The translations under genes and the position numbers were made by a program. Source: JBGPTK01 sp041497605 (lineage in GTDB: Bacteria; Acidobacteriota; Terriglobia; Acidiferrales; UBA7541). Taken from it: a DNA stretch of 6,192 nt. Location of the stretch: NCBI GenBank assembly GCA_041497605.1, contig JBGQGW010000222.1, positions 1 through 6,192 on the forward strand, read 5' to 3'. The stretch's first letter is position 1; the number at the start of each line of letters is the position of its first letter. The notes below the pieces were generated by a model. That model had not been told where the DNA came from, did not search any database, and worked only from the letters and a program-made list of their open reading frames with translations. This document shows, piece after piece, positions 1 through 6,192 of the stretch.

Positions 1-380
1 CCCAGCAAATGGAACAAGCTGGGAGAAGCAACCACGCCATACAAGTGGGCAGGATCGCCCGATCCTGTCAGCGTGAAATCACTATCATGCCACGCCGCCA
101 TTCCTTCGAAAGCATGGCTCTGCGATCTCCAGTCGATGAAGTCCGGATAGGATGCGCTGCCGCGAGAACTCCCGCGCTGCACGTTGGTGCCCCACAGCGT
201 GACCAGCCGGTCGGGTGAGGCAAAGGGGAGCGGCCGCAAAATCACGGCATCGATCACGCTAAAAATGGCGGTATTCGCGCCAATGCCCAGCGTCAAGGCC
301 AGCACCGCGACTATCGTGAAACCCGGATTCTTCGCCATCATGCGAAGGCCGTAGCGCAAATCCTGCCAGAGCGTTTCCAT
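1..380 (-). CDS. ADOP-type ABC transporter permease, N-terminal part (partial, runs off left edge)
   Basis: This is an inner-membrane permease of the MacB/FtsX type, cut by the window edge: 126 codons read open from ATG at 378-380 to position 3 with no stop. The protein begins METLWQDLRYGLRM, has one membrane segment at about residues 20-43 containing the family hallmark LGIGANTAIFSV, then LRPLPF, and then enters the first periplasmic MacB core domain (SYPDFIDWR at about residues 77-85). Over the first 52 aligned residues I count 44 identities to the permease at 3082-5478, so it is very probably another ADOP protein, although only the first quarter-domain is visible and a single-copy MacB-like permease is not excluded. 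The start is fixed by a strong Shine-Dalgarno sequence (384-390) and by the matching start of the paralog. It follows the middle permease after 101 bp on the same strand and may belong to the same transcript. Substrate unknown. Confidence 0.88.
   Translation of the reverse strand, partial: METLWQDLRYGLRMMAKNPGFTIVAVLALTLGIGANTAIFSVIDAVILRPLPFASPDRLVTLWGTNVQRGSSRGSASYPDFIDWRSQSHAFEGMAAWHDSDFTLTGSGDPAHLYGVVASPSLFHLL
340..378. repeat. Paralogous DNA repeat, copy 1 (5' end of third permease)
   Basis: This 39-bp stretch matches 5435-5473 at 36 of 39 positions by direct count, with no gap. Both copies encode the start of an ADOP permease (ETLWQDLRYGLRM). It is part of coding sequence, not a mobile repeat. 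The nucleotide-level match is higher than needed to keep the protein sequence, which fits a fairly recent duplication or gene conversion between the two genes. Confidence 0.75.
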
Positions 381-383
381 CAA

Positions 384-390
384 TCCCCTC
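384..390 (-). promoter_or_regulatory. Ribosome binding site of the third permease
   Basis: On the minus strand the bases read GAGGGGA and end 3 nt before ATG 378-380 (GAGG core 6 nt from the start). This supports the start METLWQDL and shows that translation of this gene can begin independently despite the 101-bp gap after the previous stop. The rest of the gap (391-481) holds no promoter or terminator that I can defend. Confidence 0.7.
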
Positions 391-481
391 TAATTCCTTA
401 GCAAGCAGCGGCCATATTTTTGATTCTACGTTGTGACCGTCATGGTGCTTCCGTCTTTCGTCATCACGCAAGGCCCATGCG

Positions 482-3061
482 TCATTCGTAGTGCAGCGCA
501 ATCATCGGGTCCACCTTCGTCGCGCGCCGCGCCGGGATGTAGCACGCCGCCATTGCGACCATCGCCAGCACCAGCGATGCGCCAAAGTAAGTGAGCGGAT
601 CGGTGCCGCCCACGCCGACCAGCAGGCCGCTAACCAGTCGCGACATTCCGGCGGCTCCGAGTAAGCCGAGCGCGACTCCCACCGCAATGATCGTCAGCCC
701 TTGCCGGAATATCATCCGCAGGATCTGACCCGGTTGCGCGCCCAAGGCCATCCGAATGCCGATCTCTTGCGTGCGCTGGCTCGCCGCGTATGAAACCACT
801 CCGTAGACGCCGACCACCGCCAGGATGAGCCCCAGGAAACCCAACGCAGCAGCAACACCGGCGCCCATTTCAAATAGGAACAAACCGTTGAAGCCGGAAA
901 GCGCCTGCCTCATGGTTCGCACATGAAGGACCGGCATCGCCGGTGCGATCGACTGGACGAGTTCGGTAACTTCGCGCGACATTGTTTCCGGAGGCCCCAC
1001 AGTGAGTACCTGCAAGGTTTGGCTCGACGCAAAACTTTGCGAGGGATTCTGGGTCAGTGGTGCGTAGAACATCGCATCGCCCAGATCCAAAGTGTTTGCC
1101 ATTCGAATATTTTTCGCCACGCCCACAACCTCGACGGCATGAGCAGGATTGCTTTTCCTCAAGAATTTTTGGCCGATCGCATTCTGGCCAGGCCAATAAA
1201 GTTTCGCCATCGCTTCGCTGATGATGGCCACGTGCAGCGAATCCTGGGTGTCTTGCTCGTTGAAGTCACGTCCGGCCAGAAGCGCGATCCCCATCGTCTT
1301 GAAGTATCCGGGAGACACCGCGTTGTAGTTTGGTTCCGGCGGCTTCTGCCCTCCGGGATTCCGGAAACCGGGCACTTCGACGGAATCACCGAGAAGGATA
1401 TCTCCCATCGGCAAGACGAGAGCGAGGCTGGCGGATTCAACGCCCGGGGCAGTGCGAGTGCGATCAAGGAGTTCTTTGTAGAAAGCGCCAGCTTGCGTTT
1501 TCGTATAACCGATTTCGCTTGGGTTGAGAGTGAGATTGAGCACGTGGTCAGCGACGAAGCCCAGGTCCCGGTGCTGCGCGCTCCGCAGGCTGCGGGTGAA
1601 CAGGCCGGCGACGATCAGCAACATGAGCGAGCCGCCCACCTGCACCGCAACCATGGTGTTGCGAAAGCGATGCCGCGCACCCGTGGCTGTGCGCCCGCCT
1701 TCATGCAACACCGCGCTCAAATTGTTGCGCGAGGCGCGCAGCGCGGGAACAATTCCCACCAAAATCCCGGCCACGAGCGCTGCCGCCGCGGCATAGGCAA
1801 ATACCCTCCAATCAAAATGGAAGTCCATCACGATGGGAAAATCTGTTTGCAGCGGGATCGAGCTGAGCGCGCGGCTCCCACCCAATCCCAAAAGGATTCC
1901 TCCCGCGCATCCGAAGAAAGCCAGCAGCAAGCTTTCCACAAGCAACTGCCGCATCAGCCGGCCGCGGGCGGCGCCGAGCGCGGCTCGGATGGTCATCTCC
2001 TGCCTGCGCGCTCCCGCGCGAACCAGCAGAAGGTTAGCGACGTTTACGCAGGAGAGCACCAGCGGGAATGCCGCGAGGATTAAGAACAAGACAGTGATGG
2101 CGGTAATTGGCGTGGCCGATGGATTGGCCGCCGGTCCGGGCGGACGCAATTGGAAAGCGTGAATCACGGTGCCTTCGTTTGTCTTCGGATACTGCTTGGC
2201 GAGCCGCTCGGAGATCACACGCAAGGAGGCCTGCGCGCGAGCCACAGTCACGCCTTCGCGAAGTCGCGCGAGGATGATGAGTCTGGGATTCTCACGGTTG
2301 GTCAGGAAATCCGGCGTGGCATCCGTGGCGTACGACGCGATCCCGGAAGGCAGATAGCCTTGTGTATCGAAGAACGTCGCAATCCCGAGAAACCTTTCCG
2401 GAGCGACACCAACGATCGTGACCGGATGGCCATTCAAGGCAACACTCTTGCCGATGACTCCTGGGTCGCTACCAAAGCGCCGCTTCCAATAGGAATAGCT
2501 CAGAACGATGACGGGATCAGCGCCGGTTACTTTTCCTTCCGAGGGGAGAATGAATCGCCCGAGATAGGGCTGAACACCCAGCATCGTAAAAAAGTCGCCG
2601 GGTACGTAAGCGGATTGTATCGGCTCGGTTTTTCCATTCGTGGTGAGCCCGTCCTGACCGATCTGGTAGCCCGCCACAGTGGAGAACATATCCATGGTTT
2701 GGCTGCGGATGTCCTCGAACTCCGGATAGGAATATCCGTTCGACCAGCCGCGTTGCCGCTGGGAGGCGAAAGAAACAATCTGCTCTGGATTTTTTAGCGG
2801 TAATGGACGCAGGAAGAGCCCGTCCACCATGCTGAAGATTGCAGCATTCACTCCGATGCCCAGGGCAAGTGTTAAAACGGCAGCCGTAGTGAAACCAAGA
2901 TTCTTGCGCAGCATGCGGAGGCCGAAACGAAAGTCGCCCCAGGTGGTCTCAAGAATTGTTCCCCAATTGCCTGGCCGCACTTCTTCGCCGAATTCCTGCC
3001 GCACAGGTTTCTTCGAGAATAGTCCGCGGAACCAGTCCGCGAGATTTTGAATCACCGGCAT
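482..3061 (-). CDS. ADOP family ABC transporter permease (middle paralog, 859 aa, N-terminal extension)
   Basis: This is a complete fused double permease that probably sits in the inner membrane with two large periplasmic domains. In order: a cytoplasmic prefix of about 40 residues (MPVIQNLADWFRGLF...), TM1 at about 57-80, a first MacB-type periplasmic core to about 315, TM2-TM4 at about 320-345, 372-398 and 418-442, TM5 at about 468-490, a second periplasmic core to about 725, and TM6-TM8 at about 732-758, 784-806 and 823-843. Each half carries the FtsX cytoplasmic motif: RRQEMTIRAALGA at about 352-364 and SQRTQEIGIRMALGAQ at about 761-776. The C-terminus has the family pattern YIPARRATKVDPMIALHYE. 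The open frame reaches an ATG at 3073, but that codon lacks a Shine-Dalgarno sequence, while ATG 3059-3061 has GGAGG 5 nt upstream, so I start there. It follows the first permease by 20 bp and is probably co-transcribed and co-translated with it. Compared with that neighbour it is more divergent (36 of 52 identities around TM1) and adds the N-terminal prefix. Substrate unknown; a MacB-like export or envelope-transport role is inference. Confidence 0.93.
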   Translation of the reverse strand: MPVIQNLADWFRGLFSKKPVRQEFGEEVRPGNWGTILETTWGDFRFGLRMLRKNLGFTTAAVLTLALGIGVNAAIFSMVDGLFLRPLPLKNPEQIVSFASQRQRGWSNGYSYPEFEDIRSQTMDMFSTVAGYQIGQDGLTTNGKTEPIQSAYVPGDFFTMLGVQPYLGRFILPSEGKVTGADPVIVLSYSYWKRRFGSDPGVIGKSVALNGHPVTIVGVAPERFLGIATFFDTQGYLPSGIASYATDATPDFLTNRENPRLIILARLREGVTVARAQASLRVISERLAKQYPKTNEGTVIHAFQLRPPGPAANPSATPITAITVLFLILAAFPLVLSCVNVANLLLVRAGARRQEMTIRAALGAARGRLMRQLLVESLLLAFFGCAGGILLGLGGSRALSSIPLQTDFPIVMDFHFDWRVFAYAAAAALVAGILVGIVPALRASRNNLSAVLHEGGRTATGARHRFRNTMVAVQVGGSLMLLIVAGLFTRSLRSAQHRDLGFVADHVLNLTLNPSEIGYTKTQAGAFYKELLDRTRTAPGVESASLALVLPMGDILLGDSVEVPGFRNPGGQKPPEPNYNAVSPGYFKTMGIALLAGRDFNEQDTQDSLHVAIISEAMAKLYWPGQNAIGQKFLRKSNPAHAVEVVGVAKNIRMANTLDLGDAMFYAPLTQNPSQSFASSQTLQVLTVGPPETMSREVTELVQSIAPAMPVLHVRTMRQALSGFNGLFLFEMGAGVAAALGFLGLILAVVGVYGVVSYAASQRTQEIGIRMALGAQPGQILRMIFRQGLTIIAVGVALGLLGAAGMSRLVSGLLVGVGGTDPLTYFGASLVLAMVAMAACYIPARRATKVDPMIALHYE

Positions 3062-3066
3062 CAAAG

Positions 3067-3071
3067 CCTCC
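3067..3071 (-). promoter_or_regulatory. Ribosome binding site that decides the start of the middle permease
   Basis: GGAGG on the minus strand lies 5 nt before ATG 3059-3061. Its first G is the third base of the upstream in-frame ATG (3071-3073), so that earlier ATG overlaps the ribosome site and has only an A/T-rich sequence without a Shine-Dalgarno before it. The shorter protein (MPVIQNL...) is therefore preferred over the one four residues longer. Confidence 0.72.
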
Positions 3072-3081
3072 ATTTCACGAA

Positions 3082-5478
3082 TTATTCATATCGCAACGCA
3101 AGCAGGGGATCGACGCGCATCGCGCGCCGCGCGGGGATGTAGCATGCCGCGAGCGCGACCGCGGAAAGCAAAATCGCAACGCTTGCAAACGTAAACGGAT
3201 CAAACGGGCTCACGCCAAACAACAAGGCCGTCATCAATTTCACCAGCGCGAACGCCGACGCGAGACCGAACGCAATTCCACAAATCACCAGACGCGAACC
3301 GAGCCAAATGACCAGTTTCAGCACATTTTCCGGCTGGGCGCCGAGCGCCATGCGAATGCCGATCTCGTGGGTGCGCTGGCTCACCGCGTAGGCCATCACC
3401 CCGTAAATTCCCAGGGCGGCGAGCAAAAGTACTAGTACCGCAAACCCTGCCAGCAGCGATCCGGTCAACCGGCGCTGGCCCAGGGAGCGATCGACCAGCG
3501 ATTCGAGGGTGCGGATTTTCCACATCGGCTGGTCGGGATCGACGGACCACACCGCCTGCTGCACGGATTTTGTCAGGGCCAGCGGATCGCCCTGCGTCTT
3601 CACGGCGAGCGTGGCAAAAATGAAAGGCTGCTGGGCAAACGGAACGTAAACTTGCGACTGGTCGGGATCCTCGAGGCTGAATTGCCTTACGTCACCAACC
3701 ACGCCCACAATCCGGGCGGTTATTTTTTGCTGCGGAATCCGGATTTGTTTTTCGAGTGGATCGCCATCCGGCCAGAATCTTCGCGCCATCGTTTCGTTGA
3801 TCACAGCGACGGTTGGCTGGTCCGCCGTATCCTGCTCCGTGAAAAACCGGCCACGCAGCAGCGGGATGCCAAGGGTGCGAAGAAGATTCGAATCGGAGAG
3901 GTTCGCTTGCGTCGCCGGCTCGTGGCCGGGGGCAGGCGCGGGCCGATCGAGCAATTCGAGCGGCGTAATGTTGCCGTTGCCGCTGAACGGCAGGGCCAGG
4001 ATCACCGAAGCGGATTTCACTCCCGGCAAGGCGCTGACGCGCTGAACCACTTCCCGGTGAAAATTCCACGGCTGGTAATCCTTCGAGTATTTGTTGCGCG
4101 GCAGCCGGTATTCCATCGTCAGCAAATTGCTGTCATCGAAGCCGGGAGAAACATGAAGCACGCGTTGCAAACTGCGCAGCAGCAAGCCGGAGCCGGTGAG
4201 CAGCAGCAGCGCCATGGCTATTTGCATCACCACCAGCACGCGCCTCATCCAGCCGCCGTGCGCGGCAGTTACGGAGCCGCTGCTTTGTTTCAACGATTCA
4301 CTCAAATTGATTTTGGAAAGCCCCAGCGCCGGACCCAGCCCGAACAGCAATCCTGTCAGCACCGAAATGAGCAGCGTGAATGCCAACGCTGTTCCATTCA
4401 CATGAAGGCCACGCGCAAGGTCGGGATCGAGTCGAGTCGAGAGCGCGGCCACTCCCCAATAGGACCAGAGCACGCCGGCAACTCCGCCGGTGATCCACAG
4501 CAGAGTGGTCTCCGTCAGCAACTGCCGGATGATGCGCGCTCTTCCTGCGCCGAGCGTTGCGCGCAACGCCATTTCGCGGCTTCGCCCGGTGGCGCGCGCG
4601 AGCAGCAGATTGGCAACATTTGCGCACGCGATCAAAAGTACCAGGCCGACCATGGCCCAGAGCAACAGGATTTGCGGGCGCACATTTTCCACGGCAACAC
4701 CATGGAAAGGCACCAGGGAAATGGTGCGGCCTTCATTGGTCGCCGGGTACTGAGTCGCGAGCCGGCCCGAGATCGTGTTCATCTCTGATTGAGCTTGCTT
4801 GAGGCTGACGCCGCTTTTGATCCGTCCGATTGCGGCGAACGAGATTCTGTCCCGTTGCTGGCTGAAATTCGGATAGTACGGATAAGGAATCAAAACTTGC
4901 GGGTCGCTGAGTGGGAAGTGAAAATTCTGCGGCGTGATTCCGATTACCGTAAATGGTTCGCCATTCAGCGCAAGCGATTTGCCCAGCAGATTCGGATCGC
5001 CTCCGAGCATTCCCTGCCACATGCCGTAGCTGATGATCGCGACGTGATCGCCGGGATGATCTTCGCCCTCGCGGAAATTGCGCCCAGTGGCGGGCTCAAC
5101 GCCCAGCATGGGAAGAAAATTCGCGGAAACAAACGCGCCCACCACGCGCTTGGGTTCTCCCTGCCCGGTCAGATTGACGCTCTGCGGAACCCACGCCGCA
5201 ATCGCATCGAAGTTTTTGCTTTGCTGCCGCCAGTCCTGGAAATCCGGATACGAAACCCAGTTTCGCGCGGCATGTGTGTCTTTCGTAAAAAGAACGATCA
5301 ATTGTTCCGATTGTTTGAAGGGAAGAGGGCGAAGCAGGACGCTATCCACCACGCTAAAAATCGCGGTGTTGGCGCCGATGCCGAGCGCCAGCGTGAGGAC
5401 GGCCACCGCGGTGAACCCGGGATTTCTCGCGAGCATGCGAAGGCCATAGCGTAAATCCTGCCACAGCGTTTCCCACAT
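3082..5478 (-). CDS. ADOP family ABC transporter permease (first paralog, 798 aa)
   Basis: This is a complete fused double MacB/FtsX permease, close to the usual ADOP length of about 800 residues. It starts MWETLWQDLRYGLRM and has TM1 at about 22-45 (LGIGANTAIFSVV), a first periplasmic core to about 265, TM2-TM4 at about 269-295, 322-345 and 363-385, TM5 at about 412-434, a second periplasmic core to about 665, and TM6-TM8 at about 672-698, 724-746 and 762-782. Both FtsX cytoplasmic motifs are present: SREMALRATLGAGRARIIRQ at about 300-319 and SQRTHEIGIRMALGAQPENV at about 700-719; the chain ends YIPARRAMRVDPLLALRYE. The frame is open to an ATG at 5505, but ATG 5476-5478 has GGAGG 5 nt upstream and aligns with the start of the paralog at 1-380, so I use it. 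It lies 160 bp after the ATPase stop, with a candidate terminator between. The role is probably the membrane part of a MacB-like ABC machine using the neighbouring ATPase; this pairing is inferred from position, and the substrate is not known. Confidence 0.94.
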   Translation of the reverse strand: MWETLWQDLRYGLRMLARNPGFTAVAVLTLALGIGANTAIFSVVDSVLLRPLPFKQSEQLIVLFTKDTHAARNWVSYPDFQDWRQQSKNFDAIAAWVPQSVNLTGQGEPKRVVGAFVSANFLPMLGVEPATGRNFREGEDHPGDHVAIISYGMWQGMLGGDPNLLGKSLALNGEPFTVIGITPQNFHFPLSDPQVLIPYPYYPNFSQQRDRISFAAIGRIKSGVSLKQAQSEMNTISGRLATQYPATNEGRTISLVPFHGVAVENVRPQILLLWAMVGLVLLIACANVANLLLARATGRSREMALRATLGAGRARIIRQLLTETTLLWITGGVAGVLWSYWGVAALSTRLDPDLARGLHVNGTALAFTLLISVLTGLLFGLGPALGLSKINLSESLKQSSGSVTAAHGGWMRRVLVVMQIAMALLLLTGSGLLLRSLQRVLHVSPGFDDSNLLTMEYRLPRNKYSKDYQPWNFHREVVQRVSALPGVKSASVILALPFSGNGNITPLELLDRPAPAPGHEPATQANLSDSNLLRTLGIPLLRGRFFTEQDTADQPTVAVINETMARRFWPDGDPLEKQIRIPQQKITARIVGVVGDVRQFSLEDPDQSQVYVPFAQQPFIFATLAVKTQGDPLALTKSVQQAVWSVDPDQPMWKIRTLESLVDRSLGQRRLTGSLLAGFAVLVLLLAALGIYGVMAYAVSQRTHEIGIRMALGAQPENVLKLVIWLGSRLVICGIAFGLASAFALVKLMTALLFGVSPFDPFTFASVAILLSAVALAACYIPARRAMRVDPLLALRYE
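5435..5473. repeat. Paralogous DNA repeat, copy 2 (5' end of first permease)
   Basis: This is the partner of 340-378, 36 of 39 identical bases in direct orientation. The two copies are about 5.1 kb apart and bracket the middle permease, so recombination between them would remove or duplicate the middle permease together with most of the first one. Confidence 0.75.
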
Positions 5479-5483
5479 GCTCG

Positions 5484-5488
5484 CCTCC
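5484..5488 (-). promoter_or_regulatory. Ribosome binding site that decides the start of the first permease
   Basis: GGAGG on the minus strand is 5 nt before ATG 5476-5478, the same motif and spacing as for the middle permease. The upstream in-frame ATG at 5503-5505 is preceded by CTGCCTCACCGG, which contains no Shine-Dalgarno sequence. A second purine run, GGAGA at 5490-5494, lies just upstream. Confidence 0.72.
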
Positions 5489-5580
5489 GTCTCCGCTGGA
5501 TCCATCCGGTGAGGCAGCCAGGGGCTTCGCGATTTTCAACCCGTGGCCAGGCACACCCCTGCGTAAGATTTCAATTCAGG

Positions 5581-5629
5581 AAAATAAAAGTGTGAAGGCT
5601 GGCCGCCACTGCTGCAGCGGAAAGCCTTC
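5581..5629 (-). terminator. Candidate intrinsic terminator after the ATPase gene
   Basis: Read on the minus strand, GAAGGCT (5623-5629) pairs with AGCCTTC (5594-5600). Inside, after a 2x2 internal loop, CCGC (5617-5620) pairs with GCGG (5603-5606), leaving a 10-nt loop. After a 4-nt spacer (ACAC) comes TTTTATTTT (5581-5589). The stem begins about 10 nt after the ATPase stop codon, the right place for a rho-independent terminator or an attenuator that lowers permease expression relative to the ATPase. Weak points are the internal loop, the 4-nt spacer and the A inside the T run. Stability was judged by eye, not computed. Confidence 0.6.
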
Positions 5630-5638
5630 TGCCGACCC

Positions 5639-6192
5639 TTACACAACTTCGGTGCGGGCTCCCAGTGTTTCCTCGACGATGCGGCCGTCGAAGAGGTGGA
5701 TGGAACGGTCGGCGATGCTGGCGTAGCGCGGATCGTGAGTCACCATGCAGATGGTCGCGCCTTCGCTGTGCAGTTGCCGCAGAAGATCGATTACCGCTTC
5801 GCTATTCTTCGAGTCCAAGTTGCCGGTCGGCTCGTCCGCCAGCAGGATCGAAGGCTGGCCCACCAGTGCGCGAGCCACGGCCACGCGCTGCTGCTGACCG
5901 CCCGAAAGCTGCGACGGGTAATGCTTCATCCGGTGCGCCATGCCCACGCGCTCGAGCACCTCCTGCACGCGCTTCTTGCGCTCGGCTCCCGGCATGCTGC
6001 GATAGGTGAGCGGCAATTCAACGTTTTCGAAGACGGTGAGGTCGCCGATCAAGTTGAACGCCTGGAAGATGAAGCCGATTTCACGGTTGCGAATCCGCGT
6101 GCGGTCCGCCAGCGAAAGCTTCGCCACCGGGTGAGTATTGATCCAGTAATTGCCGTCGGTCGGCGAATCGAGCAGGCCGAGAATCGAAAGCA
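5639..6192 (-). CDS. MacB/LolD-type ABC transporter ATP-binding protein (partial, N-terminus beyond right edge)
   Basis: This is the ATPase subunit that would drive a MacB/LolCDE/FtsEX-like transporter at the cytoplasmic face of the inner membrane. The visible 183 residues begin at LSILGLLDSPTDG, which in this family directly follows the Walker A lysine-serine-threonine, so about 45 N-terminal residues including Walker A are missing from the window. In visible numbering: Q-loop at about 40-45 (FIFQAFNL, Q43), the family-typical LTVFENVELPL, ABC signature LSGGQQQRVAVARAL starting at about 95, Walker B ILLADEP with catalytic Glu at about 120, D-loop NLDS, and H-loop His at about 152 in MVTHDPRYA. 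All catalytic elements in view are intact. A GTG at 6125-6127 is in frame, but the conserved sequence continues upstream of it, so it is not the start. It ends TAA at 5639-5641, and the downstream neighbours are ADOP permeases. Transport direction and substrate cannot be told; MacB-type export or extraction is the family expectation. Confidence 0.95.
   Translation of the reverse strand, partial: LSILGLLDSPTDGNYWINTHPVAKLSLADRTRIRNREIGFIFQAFNLIGDLTVFENVELPLTYRSMPGAERKKRVQEVLERVGMAHRMKHYPSQLSGGQQQRVAVARALVGQPSILLADEPTGNLDSKNSEAVIDLLRQLHSEGATICMVTHDPRYASIADRSIHLFDGRIVEETLGARTEVV

Noticed and set aside
381..481. Possible promoter (TAGAAT -10-like box) and short ACGCA/TGCGT inverted repeat in the 101-bp gap
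   Set aside because: No -35-like hexamer at suitable distance, and the 5-bp stem has no T tract; both are expected by chance.
259..501. An 80-codon minus-strand frame spanning the gap before the third permease
   Set aside because: It overlaps the start of the third permease in another frame, has no family resemblance, and runs through that gene's ribosome site. The permease frame is clearly the real one.
923..2797. Plus-strand open frames of 386 and 215 codons antisense to the middle permease
   Set aside because: Same codon-register effect; the minus strand encodes a full, motif-rich ADOP permease across the whole interval.
3652..5454. Long plus-strand open frames antisense to the first permease (378 and 221 codons, same frame, separated by one stop)
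   Set aside because: They are in codon-to-codon register with the real gene, so their stops correspond only to sense codons TTA, CTA and TCA, which are rare here. Their translations are low-complexity, rich in Arg, Gln, His and Ala, with no recognisable domain.
5519..5561. Inverted repeat CAGGGG/CCCCTG in the leader of the first permease
   Set aside because: Only 6 bp with a 31-nt loop and no T tract; too weak to call a regulatory structure.
6125..6127. GTG as start codon of the ATPase
   Set aside because: The frame continues upstream with the family-conserved LSILGLLDSPTDG segment that follows Walker A, so the gene is cut by the window edge and does not start here.
1..6192. Frameshift or pseudogene status of any permease; mobile element, CRISPR, tRNA or rRNA
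   Set aside because: Both complete permeases read through from start to canonical C-terminus without disruption, and I saw no repeat arrays, transposase-like frames, cloverleaf or rRNA-like sequence.

Overview
The window is one end of an ABC-type permease cluster, and every gene I can support lies on the minus strand. In transcription order (right to left) it holds: the 3' part of a MacB/LolD-type ATPase gene (5639-6192, Walker A lies past the right edge); a complete permease of 798 aa (3082-5478); a second complete permease of 859 aa (482-3061); and the first 126 codons of a third permease (1-380, running off the left edge). All three permeases belong to the 'acidobacterial duplicated orphan permease' (ADOP) type: two consecutive MacB periplasmic-core plus FtsX-permease halves fused in one chain, with about eight predicted membrane segments in the full-length ones.

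ADOP genes are greatly expanded in Acidobacteriota. With the moderately high GC content and GC-ending codon preference, this points to a soil-type acidobacterium, but only by gene-family association; there is no rRNA or other phylogenetic marker in the window.

Layout: after the ATPase stop there is a 160-bp gap with a good candidate intrinsic terminator (hairpin plus T-rich tail, 5581-5629). The first permease follows, then a 20-bp gap to the second permease, then a 101-bp gap to the third. Each permease start is best placed at an ATG with a clear Shine-Dalgarno sequence. For the two complete permeases this is a few codons inside the longest open frame. No gene-free stretch exceeds 160 bp.

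Working model (inference): the ATPase energises one or more of the permeases in a MacB-like machine at the inner membrane. Each ADOP carries the equivalent of two MacB/FtsX membrane domains, so one ADOP chain plus two ATPase subunits could form a complete transporter core. The substrate cannot be read from sequence. Membrane-fusion (MacA-like) and outer-membrane (TolC-like) partners are not in the window. I found no mobile element, CRISPR array, RNA gene or clearly new system; the most notable points are the three-paralog array beside a dedicated ATPase, the terminator that may uncouple them, and the order of the paralogs (the two most similar ones flank a more divergent one).
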